Counted from the first letter of the stretch, positions 27,375 through 36,591 are shown. The stretch is DNA of 61,552 bases from Planctomycetota bacterium (GCA_021776735.1 JAJFFH010000041.1:1-61552); one strand, 5' to 3'. The notes: a model not told the origin generated them from the sequence alone. Made by a program: numbers and translations.

Positions 27375-28967
27375 CTACTCTGGCGTCCGAATGCGCGCGC
27401 CGTCGTCAAGCCGCGCCGGAGGCTGATCGACGAGTCGCTCGCCACCTTCAAGCCCGTCTTTCACGACGACCCGGCTGCCTTGCCGCTTGCCCAGAACGAG
27501 CGTCACGAACCGCACCCGATCGCGCTCGATCAAAAACACCCCGGAACGCCCGTCCTGCCGCACGACCGCGGACCGAGGAACCAAGACCACGGATGCCTCC
27601 GACCCCGAACCCGACTCCGCCCCCCCAGAAACATCGCCGTCCGTTCCTGCCGTCCGAAAGACCACCCGCGCCCCCATCTCGGGCCGCAGGCGCTTGTCCG
27701 GCCGGCGAAAGCGCACGCGAATCTCCACGGTGCCCTTTTGCCGATTGGCGGTGGGCCACAGGCGGCGCACGATTCCGGCGTAGCGATCCGCGGGATACGC
27801 ATCGAGAAAGATGTCGGCCCGTGTCTTTTCGTCGATGCCGGCGAGGCTTGTCTCCGGCAGGTCGACCTGCACCTCGAGCGACTTGAAGTCGACCATGGTG
27901 ACGACCGAGCCGCGCGAACTTCCGCCTTGCGAGTTGGGGCTGACGACTTCGCCGACCTCGGCGTCCTTGAGCACGATGACGCCGTCGAACGGAGCCTTGA
28001 CCTCGGTCTTTTCCAGGATGGCCTGCGCCTCGTCGCGGGTCGCGGTCGCCACCTCGACGCGCGCGTCCGCCTCGAGGATCGCGGCGGCGGCGGCGGCCAC
28101 ACGCGCAATTGCTTCGGTCACGGAACTCTTGACGGAGGTCACGCGCGCCACAGCCTCGAGGACGCGCGCCTCGGCGTTGGACTCCGCCGCGCGCGCGGCG
28201 TTCAGGATCGCCTTCGCGCGGTCTCGCCGCGTGCGCGCGTCGTCCACGGCCTGAAGTGTCTCGGCCCCGGACTTCTTCAGGTCGGCCACGCGGTCGAGAT
28301 CGACGGCCGCGCGGTCGAACGCCGCGGTTGCATCCGTCACACGCTCCTGCGCGGCAGGCACATCCGCCTCGGCCGCTGCCTTCGCCTGCTCCGAGGCGCC
28401 GACATCCGCCTGCGCGCGGGCCGCCGCCGCCTCGGCCACCTTCTTGTCCGCCTTCGCCCGCACCGCTCCCGACTGGGCGACCTTGAGGTCGGCCGCCGCA
28501 CGCCGCAGAGCCGCCGCATACTCCTTGGAATACAGCCGCGCGACCACGTCGCCGGACGCAACGACGGACCCTTCCTCGACGTTCATCTCGACAATGCGAC
28601 CGGGGGTGTCCGCCGACAGCGCCGCACGCCGCGCCGCGATCACATACCCGTTCGCCGACACCCCGGACAGCGCCGCCGACTGCAACGGATTCGTCTTCAC
28701 CGCGACGACGACCTGGACTTCCGGCAGCGTCAACCGGTCATACAGCCCAAGCAGGGGTCCCCGAAAAAGCCACAGCAAAAACAGCCCCAGGACGGCGATG
28801 ATTCCGCGCCGCAGCCACGGCGAACGCCGCCGCCGTTCGGACGCGGCGGGCGCCCGCCCGCGGGCGGTCTCACTCCGGTCGATCTTGAGCCGGTTCAGAT
28901 CCATCGGTTCAGGTCCATCGGTTTCGGATCCATCGGATTCGGATCCATCGGTTTTGGGGGCGTCCAT
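27375..28967 (-). CDS. HlyD/RND-type periplasmic adaptor
   Basis: 530 residues. One membrane anchor (about 53-72, GIIAVLGLFLLWLF), a long Ala-rich coiled coil (about 145-320), the lipoyl motif APFDGVIVLKDAEVGEVVSP and a beta-barrel region (LRPEMGARVVF). Overlaps the ispG stop (TGATG). The first 20 residues are low complexity (repeated TDGSE/SDGSE units) and come from 15-bp tandem repeats at 28891-28968; MDLNRLKID at residue 22 is an alternative start. Copy 7 of the 12-mer encodes TDGDV within a further Gly/Ser-rich insertion near residue 430. Confidence 0.88.
   Translation of the reverse strand: MDAPKTDGSESDGSETDGPEPMDLNRLKIDRSETARGRAPAASERRRRSPWLRRGIIAVLGLFLLWLFRGPLLGLYDRLTLPEVQVVVAVKTNPLQSAALSGVSANGYVIAARRAALSADTPGRIVEMNVEEGSVVASGDVVARLYSKEYAAALRRAAADLKVAQSGAVRAKADKKVAEAAAARAQADVGASEQAKAAAEADVPAAQERVTDATAAFDRAAVDLDRVADLKKSGAETLQAVDDARTRRDRAKAILNAARAAESNAEARVLEAVARVTSVKSSVTEAIARVAAAAAAILEADARVEVATATRDEAQAILEKTEVKAPFDGVIVLKDAEVGEVVSPNSQGGSSRGSVVTMVDFKSLEVQVDLPETSLAGIDEKTRADIFLDAYPADRYAGIVRRLWPTANRQKGTVEIRVRFRRPDKRLRPEMGARVVFRTAGTDGDVSGGAESGSGSEASVVLVPRSAVVRQDGRSGVFLIERDRVRFVTLVLGKRQGSRVVVKDGLEGGERLVDQPPARLDDGARIRTPE
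27633..27644 (-). repeat. ACGGACGGCGAT motif, copy 7
   Basis: Exact 12-mer, sense, encoding TDGD in a Gly/Ser-rich insertion of the adaptor; preceded on the minus strand by CAGGA and followed by GTTT. Confidence 0.9.
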
Positions 28968-28968
28968 C
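28891..28968 (-). repeat. 15-bp tandem repeats (about 4-5 units)
   Basis: Imperfect units of the type CGGTTCRGRTCCAT (plus strand). Each unit contains CAT, so on the minus strand there are several ATG codons in different frames. They encode the Ser/Asp/Glu-rich N-terminus of the adaptor. Confidence 0.75.
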
Positions 28969-30322
28969 AGCGAGTGTCCGCGCCGCCAAAACGACGCTCG
29001 ACGTAGGCTTCAACCATCGCCAGGAACTCCTGCGCAATCGAGCCGCCCGACAACAGCGCCACGCGCTTGCCGTCCTCGTAGACCGGCGCCCGCGGATCCT
29101 CCCCGGAGCCCGGCAACGATATGCCGATGTCGGCCGCGCGAGACTCGCCCGGACCATTGACGACACAGCCCATGACGGCGACGGTCAGCGTTTCGCAGCC
29201 GGGGTAACGCGTACGCCATTCGGCCAAGCGGGTCTCCAGCGTCCCTTCGATCTTCTCCGCGAGTTCCCGAAACAGCGTCGAGGTCGTCCGGCCACAGCCC
29301 GGACACGAAGTCACGGCCGGCCGAAACGACCGCAGCCCGAGCGCCTGCAGGATTTCCTGGCACAGCCGCACCTCGCGCGCCCGGTCGCCGCCGACTTCCG
29401 GTGTCAGGCTGGCGCGAATCGTGTCGCCAATGCCCTGCTCCAGCAGCACCGACAGCGCCGCGGTCGTCGAGGTGATCCCTTTGAGGCCCATTCCCGCTTC
29501 GGTCAAGCCGAGATGCAGCGGAACTGACAGACGACGATGCAAAGCGCGATAGGCCGCCAACATCGGACCGATCCGCGAGACCTTGCAGCTCACGACGATC
29601 TGCGGCTCGGGTAGTCCCAGGGCCATCGCTGCGTCGACGGAACGTTCGGCACTCTCCACGAGCGCCTCGACCTCGACTTCATCCGCCGATAGCGGCTCCG
29701 AGCGGCGCGCATTCTCGTCCATGGCCGCGGCCAACACCTCGGGATCGAGGCTCCCCGCGTTCACACCAATCCGGACCGGCTTGCCGAGATCGCGCGCAAT
29801 CTCGATAAACGTCGAAAAGTTCTCGTCCCGGCGCTGGCCGCGACCGACGTTGCCCGGATTGATCCGATACTTGTCCAGCGTCTCCGCGCACGAAGAAGCC
29901 TCGCGCAACAACCGGTGCCCGATGAAGTGGAAGTCCCCCACCAACGGCACCGCACAAGAGACATCATCAAGCCGCGCTCGAATCTCCGTCACCGCGCGTG
30001 CCGCCTCGGCGTTGTTCACCGTGATCCGAACGATCTCACTACCGGCATCAGCCAGCAACCGAACCTGCGCCACCGTCGCCGCCACATCGACCGTATCGGT
30101 GTCGGTCATCGACTGCACGACCACGGGGTGCCCAAAACCGATCGGCACCCCGCCAACCCAGCAGACGGTTCTGTCTTTGCCCGGCTTGTCCGCCCCATCC
30201 ACGTCGGCTCCGCCACGACCGGCGGCACCCTCCGACCCCGACCCCGACCCGAACGTGGACCCAGATCCAGATCCTGACGGAGCTTGTTGCCGAGGGTGCG
30301 GACTACGCGAACCGGGACTCAC
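28967..30322 (-). CDS. ispG: 4-hydroxy-3-methylbut-2-en-1-yl diphosphate synthase (flavodoxin)
   Basis: Penultimate step of the MEP isoprenoid pathway; cytoplasmic 4Fe-4S enzyme. 451 residues. Cluster ligands are visible: SCPGCG (Cys340, Cys343), GCVVNGPGE (Cys386, Glu393). TIM-barrel motifs [22 protein letters not shown] and [12 protein letters not shown] are present; this is the short (non-plant) form. The first 50 or so residues are a Gly/Ser/Asp-rich extension not seen in the family, partly encoded by repeats at about 30227-30275. Its stop overlaps the adaptor start. Confidence 0.95.
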   Translation of the reverse strand: MSPGSRSPHPRQQAPSGSGSGSTFGSGSGSEGAAGRGGADVDGADKPGKDRTVCWVGGVPIGFGHPVVVQSMTDTDTVDVAATVAQVRLLADAGSEIVRITVNNAEAARAVTEIRARLDDVSCAVPLVGDFHFIGHRLLREASSCAETLDKYRINPGNVGRGQRRDENFSTFIEIARDLGKPVRIGVNAGSLDPEVLAAAMDENARRSEPLSADEVEVEALVESAERSVDAAMALGLPEPQIVVSCKVSRIGPMLAAYRALHRRLSVPLHLGLTEAGMGLKGITSTTAALSVLLEQGIGDTIRASLTPEVGGDRAREVRLCQEILQALGLRSFRPAVTSCPGCGRTTSTLFRELAEKIEGTLETRLAEWRTRYPGCETLTVAVMGCVVNGPGESRAADIGISLPGSGEDPRAPVYEDGKRVALLSGGSIAQEFLAMVEAYVERRFGGADTR

Positions 30323-30331
30323 CCAAGCAGT

Positions 30332-30907
30332 CTACGAGCGCGGAGCGCGAGGTCCGAAAAACCCGCCCAACGGCACCGCAAGACCGGTCAATACGCGGGA
30401 TCGCGCGACCTCGGAATCCGTCCACACCCTCGACCGTCCCCGATCCCGGGTCCCGTCGCCCATCTCCAGGTCGTGAACCTCGACGGTCCGGCAATCCGGG
30501 TCGATCAGCCACGCCTCCTGAACGCCGCCGCGGGCGTACACCGGCAGCTTGACGAACCGGTCCACGTGCGCCGTCGATGGCGACAAGACCTCGGCAATCC
30601 AGATCGGTGTCTGATGCGGCGTGCCCGGTCCGGGTGGCACAGCGTCGGCAGACAGGACAAGAACGTCCGGCTGAAGCGCGTTCGCGTCGCCGATGACGAC
30701 ATCGCACGGCGCGACGAGCAGCCGGTGTTTCTGCGTCTCATCGAGGAACTCGCCAAGGCACAAGAGCAAGCGGACCACGAGGGCCTGGTGATAACTACTC
30801 GGAGAAGGCGCCATCACGAGACGACCCTCGATCAGTTCGCCGCGCCAGCCCTCGGGCGTTGCGAGGTAGTCGGCAACCGTATGTTGCGCTTGTTGTCCGG
30901 ATCGCAT
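30332..30907 (-). CDS. Uma2 family (DUF820) restriction-endonuclease-fold protein
   Basis: 191 residues. Uma2/DUF820 motifs: RGELIEGRLVMAPSPSSYHQ, LQPDVLVLS, IWIAEVLSPSTAHVDRFVKLPVYARGGVQEAWLIDPDCRTVEVH. The D...E-x-K/L...K arrangement resembles PD-(D/E)XK nucleases; biological role unknown. These genes are common as isolated copies in Cyanobacteria, Planctomycetota and related groups. Separated from ispG by 10 bp but probably not functionally linked. Confidence 0.85.
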   Translation of the reverse strand: MRSGQQAQHTVADYLATPEGWRGELIEGRLVMAPSPSSYHQALVVRLLLCLGEFLDETQKHRLLVAPCDVVIGDANALQPDVLVLSADAVPPGPGTPHQTPIWIAEVLSPSTAHVDRFVKLPVYARGGVQEAWLIDPDCRTVEVHDLEMGDGTRDRGRSRVWTDSEVARSRVLTGLAVPLGGFFGPRAPRS

Positions 30908-31223
30908 CGGTTTGGCTTTCCCAAGATAGCACCTTTCATCCTTTCGGGACGTACGGGCGTCGTTGACTCGCCACCTACAAGACGTGAGAACCAGACGTGA
31001 GAACCAGGGAAAGGTGGCACAGCGAATCGAGGAAGTCGCACCAACTCCCGCATCTCAAAGAGGTTGTGCGCGCACGAGAAATCCGCAGCGGCACACACGA
31101 GCCAATCGCGCCACGCCCCCTGTCGCGATTGACGCGACGGAGACGGGCCACGCTCGGTAAGCTCGTCGGTCGCGACAAAGGCGGCATCGCACGCCTGACC
31201 ACGAACGCACGCCGCGCCCGCCC
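30908..31223. other. 316-bp stretch without a supported gene
   Basis: Several short open frames on both strands show no family resemblance or plausible codon pattern. Visible structure: a 13-bp direct repeat (AGACGTGAGAACC) at about 30978-31004 between the arms GCCACCT and AGGTGGC. No terminator or RNA gene recognised. Confidence 0.6.
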
Positions 31224-32834
31224 CTACTCCGGCTCAGACCGCAGCTTGTAGCGTTGGATCTTGCCGGTCGCGGTCTTGGGCAACTCCGCCACGAACACGA
31301 TGCGGCGCGGGCGCTTGTAGCCGGCCATGTTCGCGAAGCAGTGCGCGGTCAGGGTTTCGGCCATCGCGTCGCCCGGTTCTTGGCCTTCGGTGAGTACCAC
31401 GAATGCGGTCGGCTTGACGAGGTTGGCCTGGTCGCGCTCGCCCACCACCGCGCATTCGAGCACCGCGTCGTGCGCGATCAGGGTCGATTCGACCTCGACC
31501 GGTGAGACCCAGATGCCGCCGACCTTCAGCATGTCGTCCGAACGACCCGCGTGCCAGTAGTAGCCGTCCTCGTCGATGCGGTACTTGTCGCCGGTCACGA
31601 GCCACTCGCCGCGAAACGTCGCCCGGCTCCGGTCGAAACAATGCAGGTACGAGAGGGACGCCGTCTCGCTCTTCACCCACAGGTTGCCGACGTCGCCCGC
31701 GGGCACGTCGGTCCCGTCGTCATCGACGAGCCGCAATTCGTAGCCGGAGAACGGCTTGCCGCTGCTGCCGGGGCGAATGTCGCCGGGCCGGTTCGACAAG
31801 AAGATGTGGTAGTTCTCGGTCGAGCCGATCCCATCGATAATGTCAAGACCGGTCGCGTCCTTCCAGCGCTCCCAAAGCGGCGCGGGCAGAGCCTCGCCCG
31901 CGGACACGCACAGCCGCAGCGACGACAGGTCGTACTTCTCCTGAAACCCGTCCACGGCCAGGGTCATGGCGTAGCCGGTCGGCGCGTTGTAGAGAATCGT
32001 CGGCTTGAACCGATCGACGGTTTCCAGGACGTTGGCGGCGACCCGCGGCGAGCCGGCCAGCAGCACCGCGCTCGCGCCTACGTAGAACGGAAAGATCAGG
32101 TTACCGCCGGTTCCGAACGTGAAAAAGAGCTTGGCGGCCGCGAACGTCCGATCGGATTCGGTCAGGCCCAACACACCCACGCCCCAAAGCGCCGCCGTCA
32201 GCGGCAGGTCCTTGTGCGCGTGCAGAATCCCCTTGGGCTCGCCGGTGGTGCCGCTGGAATAGTTCAGACAGCAGATGTCTTCGCGATGGGTCGTGGCCGC
32301 CGCGCAGTGGCCCGGCTGCTCCGCGAGCCATGCATCCCAGGAGATATCGCCGTCCGTTTGCTCCCCGCCCGATTCACTCCCGTCCGACGTCCCGGCGTCC
32401 GACGCCCCGCCACCGGACGCCCCGACGACAACCACCTGCCGCAACGACGGCACCTGGCCCCGGATGTCCGCCATCTTCCGCAGCAGCGACTCGTGGACGA
32501 TCGCGATCCGGGCGCGGGCGTCGCGCAGCATGTAGGCGAATTCGCCCGGGGTGAGCAGGGTGTTGAGCGAGAGTGCGACGGCCCCGATCTTGATCGCGCC
32601 GAAATACGCCGAAACCCACTCGACCGAGTCCGGGAGGGCGATCGCGACGCATTCGCCCTGGCGGAGGCCGCTGCCGCGCAGCGCATTGCCGGCGCGGTTG
32701 AGCTCGGCCTGGAGCTGCCCGAACGTCACCTCGCGGTCGGCGGTCAGGAGCGCGGTCTTGTCGGCCCGCTGGGGCAGGTTCCGCTCGACGATATCGACCG
32801 CGTTGTACGAGAGGGGGAGATCAGACGCCCGCAT
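31224..32834 (-). CDS. benzoate-CoA-ligase-like AMP-dependent synthetase
   Basis: 536 residues, ANL superfamily. P-loop YSSGTTGEPKGILHAH, NAPTGYAM, IDGIGSTENYHIF, the hinge TGDKYRIDEDGYYWHAGRSDDMLKVGGIWVSP and the catalytic Lys region ELPKTATGKIQRYKLR are all present and closest in arrangement to benzoate-CoA ligases; acceptance of another aryl or acyl acid is possible. Start ATG 32834 is family-consistent. Residues about 137-158 (GGGASDAGTSDGSESGGEQTDGDIS) are a low-complexity insertion between the N-terminal subdomains, containing copy 8 of the 12-mer. Stands alone. Confidence 0.85.
   Translation of the reverse strand: MRASDLPLSYNAVDIVERNLPQRADKTALLTADREVTFGQLQAELNRAGNALRGSGLRQGECVAIALPDSVEWVSAYFGAIKIGAVALSLNTLLTPGEFAYMLRDARARIAIVHESLLRKMADIRGQVPSLRQVVVVGASGGGASDAGTSDGSESGGEQTDGDISWDAWLAEQPGHCAAATTHREDICCLNYSSGTTGEPKGILHAHKDLPLTAALWGVGVLGLTESDRTFAAAKLFFTFGTGGNLIFPFYVGASAVLLAGSPRVAANVLETVDRFKPTILYNAPTGYAMTLAVDGFQEKYDLSSLRLCVSAGEALPAPLWERWKDATGLDIIDGIGSTENYHIFLSNRPGDIRPGSSGKPFSGYELRLVDDDGTDVPAGDVGNLWVKSETASLSYLHCFDRSRATFRGEWLVTGDKYRIDEDGYYWHAGRSDDMLKVGGIWVSPVEVESTLIAHDAVLECAVVGERDQANLVKPTAFVVLTEGQEPGDAMAETLTAHCFANMAGYKRPRRIVFVAELPKTATGKIQRYKLRSEPE
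32346..32357 (-). repeat. ACGGACGGCGAT motif, copy 8
   Basis: Exact 12-mer, sense, encoding TDGD in a low-complexity insertion of the AMP ligase; preceded by AGCAA and followed by ATCT. Confidence 0.9.
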
Positions 32835-32950
32835 GCGCGCAAGGGTAACCGATCGGCCGCCGCGCCACCCCCAACCTCCGCTCCGGCCCCCCAACGCCAA
32901 CTCCGCGCCCGACGGACGGAAAAACACCGCGCGCGCCGATCCATAGGGAT

Positions 32951-34171
32951 ATGGTCGCGCCCGCCGTCGTCCCTACCCCGCCGCGGGTGGTGCTCGTCGC
33001 CGGCAAACGCGGCCACTATTACCTCGCCGCCCGCGCGCTGCACGGCGAGGGCGCGCTGGCGCGATTCGTAACCAGCACCTTTTTCAAGTCGGACAGTTGG
33101 CGCCGATTCGTGTTCCCCCGCCGCCGCGTCGCGGTCCGCACCGACGCCGCCCTCGACGCCGCCCCGGTCGTCAGCCTGTGGCCGGTCGAGCTCGGCTACC
33201 GCGCCGCGACCGCCGTGCTCGGGCGCCGGCACGCGCTGCAACGGGCGTACAACCGTGTTTTTGATTGGTGCGGCACCCGGATGCAGCGCACGGACGGCGA
33301 TGTCTTTCACGTCGCCAACACGTACGCGCACTTCGGAGCGCCCGCGGCGCGGCGGCGCGGCATGAAGGTTGTCGTCGATCAGCAAAGCGTGCATCCCGCG
33401 TTTTCGCGAACGCGACTGCACGCCGAGCACGACCGCCTCGGCATCGCCCCGCCCGAACGCGACTACGCGGCAGAGCGCGGAATCGCCCGCGAGCTGGAAC
33501 TCGCCGACCGGATCCTGGTGCCGTCCCGCTTCGTCTTCGAGGAGAACCTGAAGGCCGGCCTGCCCGCGGCGCAACAACGCATCGTCCCGATCGGGGTCGA
33601 TACGCGCCTGTTTCATCCCGCCGACCGTCGCGAACGCGCGGCACGCACCGGCCCGCTGCGCATCCTGTTTGTCGGCACGCTCTCCGCCTCCAAGGGGCTG
33701 GGCACTCTTCTCGACGCCGCGGAACAGCTCGGCCCCACCGCCGTCACGGTCCGTGCCATCGGCACCTGCCGCGCCGAAGCCCGCCGACTGCTCGAAGGCC
33801 GCCGCATCAACATCGACGTCAAGCCGCCGATGCCGCACGCCCGACTCGCGACCGAGTACCGCGCCGCCGACATCTGCTGCTTGCCGTCGTTTCTGGAAGG
33901 CTCCAGCCTGGTCAACTACGAAGCGATGGCGAGCGGACTCCCGTGCATCACGACCACGACGGCAGGCTCGGTCATCCAGCAAGACCACGACGGCATCCTG
34001 ATCGACCCGGGCGACGAAGACGCCCTCGTAGCAGCCCTGCAACGCCTCGTCGATTCGCGCGAAGACCAAGAAGAGCTGGCCCAAAACGCCCGCCGCACGG
34101 CCTGCCGCTGGGACGTCGCGGGCTACGGCAAGCGCCTGCTGGAAGCCTACGCCTCGCTGTTGGCGGAGTAG
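32951..34171 (+). CDS. GT4-type glycosyltransferase
   Basis: 406 residues, GT-B fold. N-terminal Rossmann half with RVVLVAGKRGHYYLAARAL; C-terminal donor half with RILFVGTLSASKGLGTLLDAAEQL and the GT4 E-x7-E region LPSFLEGSSLVNYEAMASGLPCITT. Probably adds one sugar of the EPS repeat unit on the cytoplasmic face. Start ATG 32951; an SD is not obvious. Copy 9 of the 12-mer encodes RTDGDVF in the first domain (about 113-119). Confidence 0.88.
   Translation: MVAPAVVPTPPRVVLVAGKRGHYYLAARALHGEGALARFVTSTFFKSDSWRRFVFPRRRVAVRTDAALDAAPVVSLWPVELGYRAATAVLGRRHALQRAYNRVFDWCGTRMQRTDGDVFHVANTYAHFGAPAARRRGMKVVVDQQSVHPAFSRTRLHAEHDRLGIAPPERDYAAERGIARELELADRILVPSRFVFEENLKAGLPAAQQRIVPIGVDTRLFHPADRRERAARTGPLRILFVGTLSASKGLGTLLDAAEQLGPTAVTVRAIGTCRAEARRLLEGRRINIDVKPPMPHARLATEYRAADICCLPSFLEGSSLVNYEAMASGLPCITTTTAGSVIQQDHDGILIDPGDEDALVAALQRLVDSREDQEELAQNARRTACRWDVAGYGKRLLEAYASLLAE
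33290..33301 (+). repeat. ACGGACGGCGAT motif, copy 9
   Basis: Exact 12-mer, sense, encoding TDGD in the glycosyltransferase; preceded by AGCGC and followed by GTCT. Confidence 0.9.
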
Positions 34172-34518
34172 GGCGGCGCGGGACGATCCGCGTGCGTGCG
34201 CCCCGGAATCGGGCACATCTGTTTGCAGCGGTACGGCCAGTAGACCGGACGTCGCCGGCCGTGCGCGATCGCGATCACCTGAATCGCGCCATCGTTTCGC
34301 TTGCGGTACACGACAAGAAACGGGAACCGACCCATGAGGTAGCGCCGGGTCCCGTGAACGTAAGCCGGCCACCCTTTCGGCGCCTCGGCAATAGCCAAGA
34401 TCGCTTCGATTCGCGCAAGAACCCGATTCCCGCGCGATTGCTCCGAACTTCGTACCACTCTCGCGCTGCCCGCGCCTCTTCGATGGCGTCCGCGTAGAAT
34501 CGACTCGACCGGTCCCGC
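34147..34518 (-). pseudogene. ParE/RelE-type toxin, frameshifted
   Basis: Pieces of one ParE-like toxin lie in three frames. From GTG 34518 one frame gives a short VSGTGRVD start; a second gives FYADAIEEARAAREWYEVRSNRAGIGFLRE; the third gives IEAILAIAEAPKGWPAYVHG and RFPFLVVYRKRNDGAIQVIAIAHGRRRPVYW. Adding one base at about 34499-34500 (GATTC to GATTTC) and one at about 34410 (GAATC to GAAATC) restores a continuous typical ParE protein. The last 20 or so residues after RPVYW are extra. Overlaps the end of the glycosyltransferase gene. Decay or sequencing error; see findings. Confidence 0.75.
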
Positions 34519-34741
34519 TCACTTTCCGGCGATAATCCGTCGCGCTTCCGACCACGGAATCGGCGATACCGTTCCGCTGTCCAGCTCGCGAACACGCTTG
34601 CCGATTTTCGTCTTCCCAGCGTTCAAGCGCGTCGTCATCAAGCTGTTCTTCGAGACTCCCGAGAAGTGTCCCGGCAATGGCAGCCCGCGCCTCGGGCGGC
34701 AGTCGCAGCGCCTGTTCAAGCAGCTCGTGCGCATCCGACAT
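34519..34741 (-). pseudogene. antitoxin of the TIGR02574/Unstab_antitox type, frameshifted
   Basis: First part MSDAHELLEQALRLPPEARAAIAGTLLGSL...ERWEDE in one frame, second part IGKRVRELDSGTVSPIPWSEARRIIAGK in another, together exactly matching the short addiction-module antitoxin family. Removing one A from the A4 run at 34605-34608 (minus-strand GAAAATC to GAAATC) restores the whole protein. It precedes the toxin remnant as expected for this module. Confidence 0.78.
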
Positions 34742-34842
34742 CCTTGATTCTACTAGGCCTCGCGGCTGGCTTGATCGCGTATCGAAGATGCCCGCAGTCG
34801 CGCCAAAGGTTCCTCGAATCCCGCCCCAACCCTGTCGAGGGC

Positions 34843-34854
34843 ATCGCCGTCCGT
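34843..34854 (-). repeat. ACGGACGGCGAT motif, copy 10
   Basis: Exact 12-mer, intergenic, 51 bp before ugd; preceded by AGCAA and followed by GCCC. Confidence 0.9.
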
Positions 34855-34904
34855 TTGCTTTCCCTCGGTTTTCGCTCCGTCTCGCAGACTAAGATGATGG
34901 GTGC

Positions 34905-36203
34905 ATGCGTATCGCCGTGATTGGGACCGGGTATGTCGGGTTGGTGACCGGGGCTTGTTTTTCGGAGACCGGCAACCACGTCACTTGTGTTGACAGGGAC
35001 GCGGCGAAGATTGCTGGGTTGCGGGATGGGGTCGTGCCGATTCATGAGCCTGGGCTTGAACGGCTCGTGTTGCGCAATGCTTCTGCCGGGCGGCTTTGTT
35101 TCTCGACCGAGCTTGCCGACGCCGTGCGGGGTGCGCAGGTGGTGTTTATTGCGGTCGGGACTCCGCCGCTTCCGGATGGCGGCGCGGATCTTTCGGCGGT
35201 CGATTTCGTCGCGCGGGCGATCGCTCTGGCGATGGACGGCGAACGTGTTGTCGTGACCAAGTCGACCGTGCCCGTGGGGACGTGCGCGCGCGTGCGTGGG
35301 ATCTTGGCCGAGCACACGCGGCATCCGTTTGCGGTCGTGTCCAACCCCGAGTTCTTGAAAGAGGGGGCGGCGGTGGCCGATTGCATGCGGCCCGAGCGCG
35401 TGATCATCGGGGCGGACGATGCCGACGCGATCGAGCTCATGCGGCACCTCTACGCGCCGTACATGCGGCGGTCGGACCGGCTGCTCGTCATGGACCACGA
35501 GAGCGCGGAGATGACGAAGTACGCGAGCAACGCGATGCTCGCTACGCGCATCAGCTTCATGAACGAGATCGCGCGGCTCTGCGAGCGAGTCGATGCCGAC
35601 GTCGAAGAGGTGCGGCGCGGCATGGCGGCGGATTCGCGCATCGGCGATCAGTACCTCTACCCCGGCGTTGGCTTCGGCGGCTCGTGTTTCCAAAAGGACC
35701 TGGCCGCGCTCCGCCACATGGGCAAGCAGCGCGAGACGCCGTTGCGGATCGTCGATGCGGTCGATGAAATCAACCGCGAACAGCGCCGCCTGCTCGTCGA
35801 CAAGGCGCACGCGCACTTCGGCGGCTCGCTCGCGGGCAAGACCTTCGCCATCTGGGGCCTCGCGTTCAAACCGGGCACCGACGACATGCGCGAAGCCCCG
35901 GCGATCGAAACGATCCGCGGCCTGCTCGACGAGGGCGCCACCGTCCGCGCCACCGACCCGATCGCCCTCCCCGCCGCGCGCCGCGTCTTCGAAGAACGCG
36001 TCGAGCTCCACGACGACCCGTACGCCATCCTGGACGGCGCCGACGCCCTCTTTTTGCTGACGGAATGGAACGAATACCGCTCCCCGGACTTCGACACCAT
36101 CCGCGAACGCCTCCGGGAACAAGTGGTGTTCGACGGCCGCAACCTCTGGAGCCGCCGCTTCGTCGAGGGCTCCGGCCTGACCTACTACGGCGTGGGCGTG
36201 TAA
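34905..36203 (+). CDS. ugd: UDP-glucose 6-dehydrogenase
   Basis: Oxidises UDP-glucose to UDP-glucuronate, a precursor for EPS and the likely substrate of the epimerase at 60056. 432 residues, full length. NAD motif IGTGYVGLVTG at 6-16, VGTPP at 84-88, KSTVPVGT at 119-126, SNPEFLKEG at 146-154, the catalytic GFGGSCFQKD with Cys261, and the C-terminal GLAFKPGTDDMREAP. ATG 34905 gives the canonical MRIAVIGTGYVG start. The downstream 388 bp contain a long repeat array. Confidence 0.96.
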   Translation: MRIAVIGTGYVGLVTGACFSETGNHVTCVDRDAAKIAGLRDGVVPIHEPGLERLVLRNASAGRLCFSTELADAVRGAQVVFIAVGTPPLPDGGADLSAVDFVARAIALAMDGERVVVTKSTVPVGTCARVRGILAEHTRHPFAVVSNPEFLKEGAAVADCMRPERVIIGADDADAIELMRHLYAPYMRRSDRLLVMDHESAEMTKYASNAMLATRISFMNEIARLCERVDADVEEVRRGMAADSRIGDQYLYPGVGFGGSCFQKDLAALRHMGKQRETPLRIVDAVDEINREQRRLLVDKAHAHFGGSLAGKTFAIWGLAFKPGTDDMREAPAIETIRGLLDEGATVRATDPIALPAARRVFEERVELHDDPYAILDGADALFLLTEWNEYRSPDFDTIRERLREQVVFDGRNLWSRRFVEGSGLTYYGVGV

Positions 36204-36234
36204 CGCCGCCGACCGACCAGCAAGCGCCACGTCG

Positions 36235-36388
36235 TTCGGGAGTCGGGATCGGGAGTCGGGATCGGGATCGGGATCGGGAGTCGGGATCGGGAGTCGGGAG
36301 TCGGGATCGGGATCGGGTTCGGGATCGGGTTCGGGATCGGGTTCGGGAGTCGGGTTCGGGATCGGGAGTCGGGAGTCGGGTTCGGAGC
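36235..36388 (+). repeat. TCGGG tandem array, potential G-quadruplexes
   Basis: About 23 TCGGG units separated by A, AG or T. Every unit has a GGG run with 3-4 base spacers on the plus strand, so several overlapping G4 structures are possible. Lies 32 bp after the ugd stop. Confidence 0.9.
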
Positions 36389-36414
36389 GGGAGCAGACGT
36401 CCCTAAAACCATCC

Positions 36415-36434
36415 TTTTGAGCCGGGCTCGGTAT
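36415..36434 (+). repeat. TTTTGNGCCGGGCTCGGTAT repeat, copy 1
   Basis: Shares this 20-bp core with 49112-49131, and in inverted form with 48991-49013. Confidence 0.6.
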
Positions 36435-36591
36435 GGACTGCCAAAGCGCCGACCACTCGACTGGCCGGGCTCGCCAGCGAGGTACCTCAGAGGGGCGTGG
36501 GGAGTCCGGGGGCGGGAGATCCACCCCCCCTAACAAGATCGTTGCAGACGATTTTTGCAGCCCCCGACGATCTAGGCCGATCTAGGCAAAA

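Larger units (their letters stand above)
36204..36591. other. 388-bp gap with repeat array and dispersed repeat
   Basis: No gene. Contains the TCGGG array (36235-36388), one copy of the TTTTGNGCCGGGCTCGGTAT repeat (36415-36434) and a short direct repeat CGATCTAGGC near 36570-36588 just before the next gene. Confidence 0.7.

Noticed and set aside
30908..31223. Short frames as small genes
   Set aside because: No ribosome-binding sites, no recognisable domains, and codon use does not resemble neighbours.
36235..36388. TCGGG array as a CRISPR or a coding Pro/Asp-Ser repeat
   Set aside because: Units are 5-7 bp without spacers, and the only long frame through it is antisense to ugd without family support.
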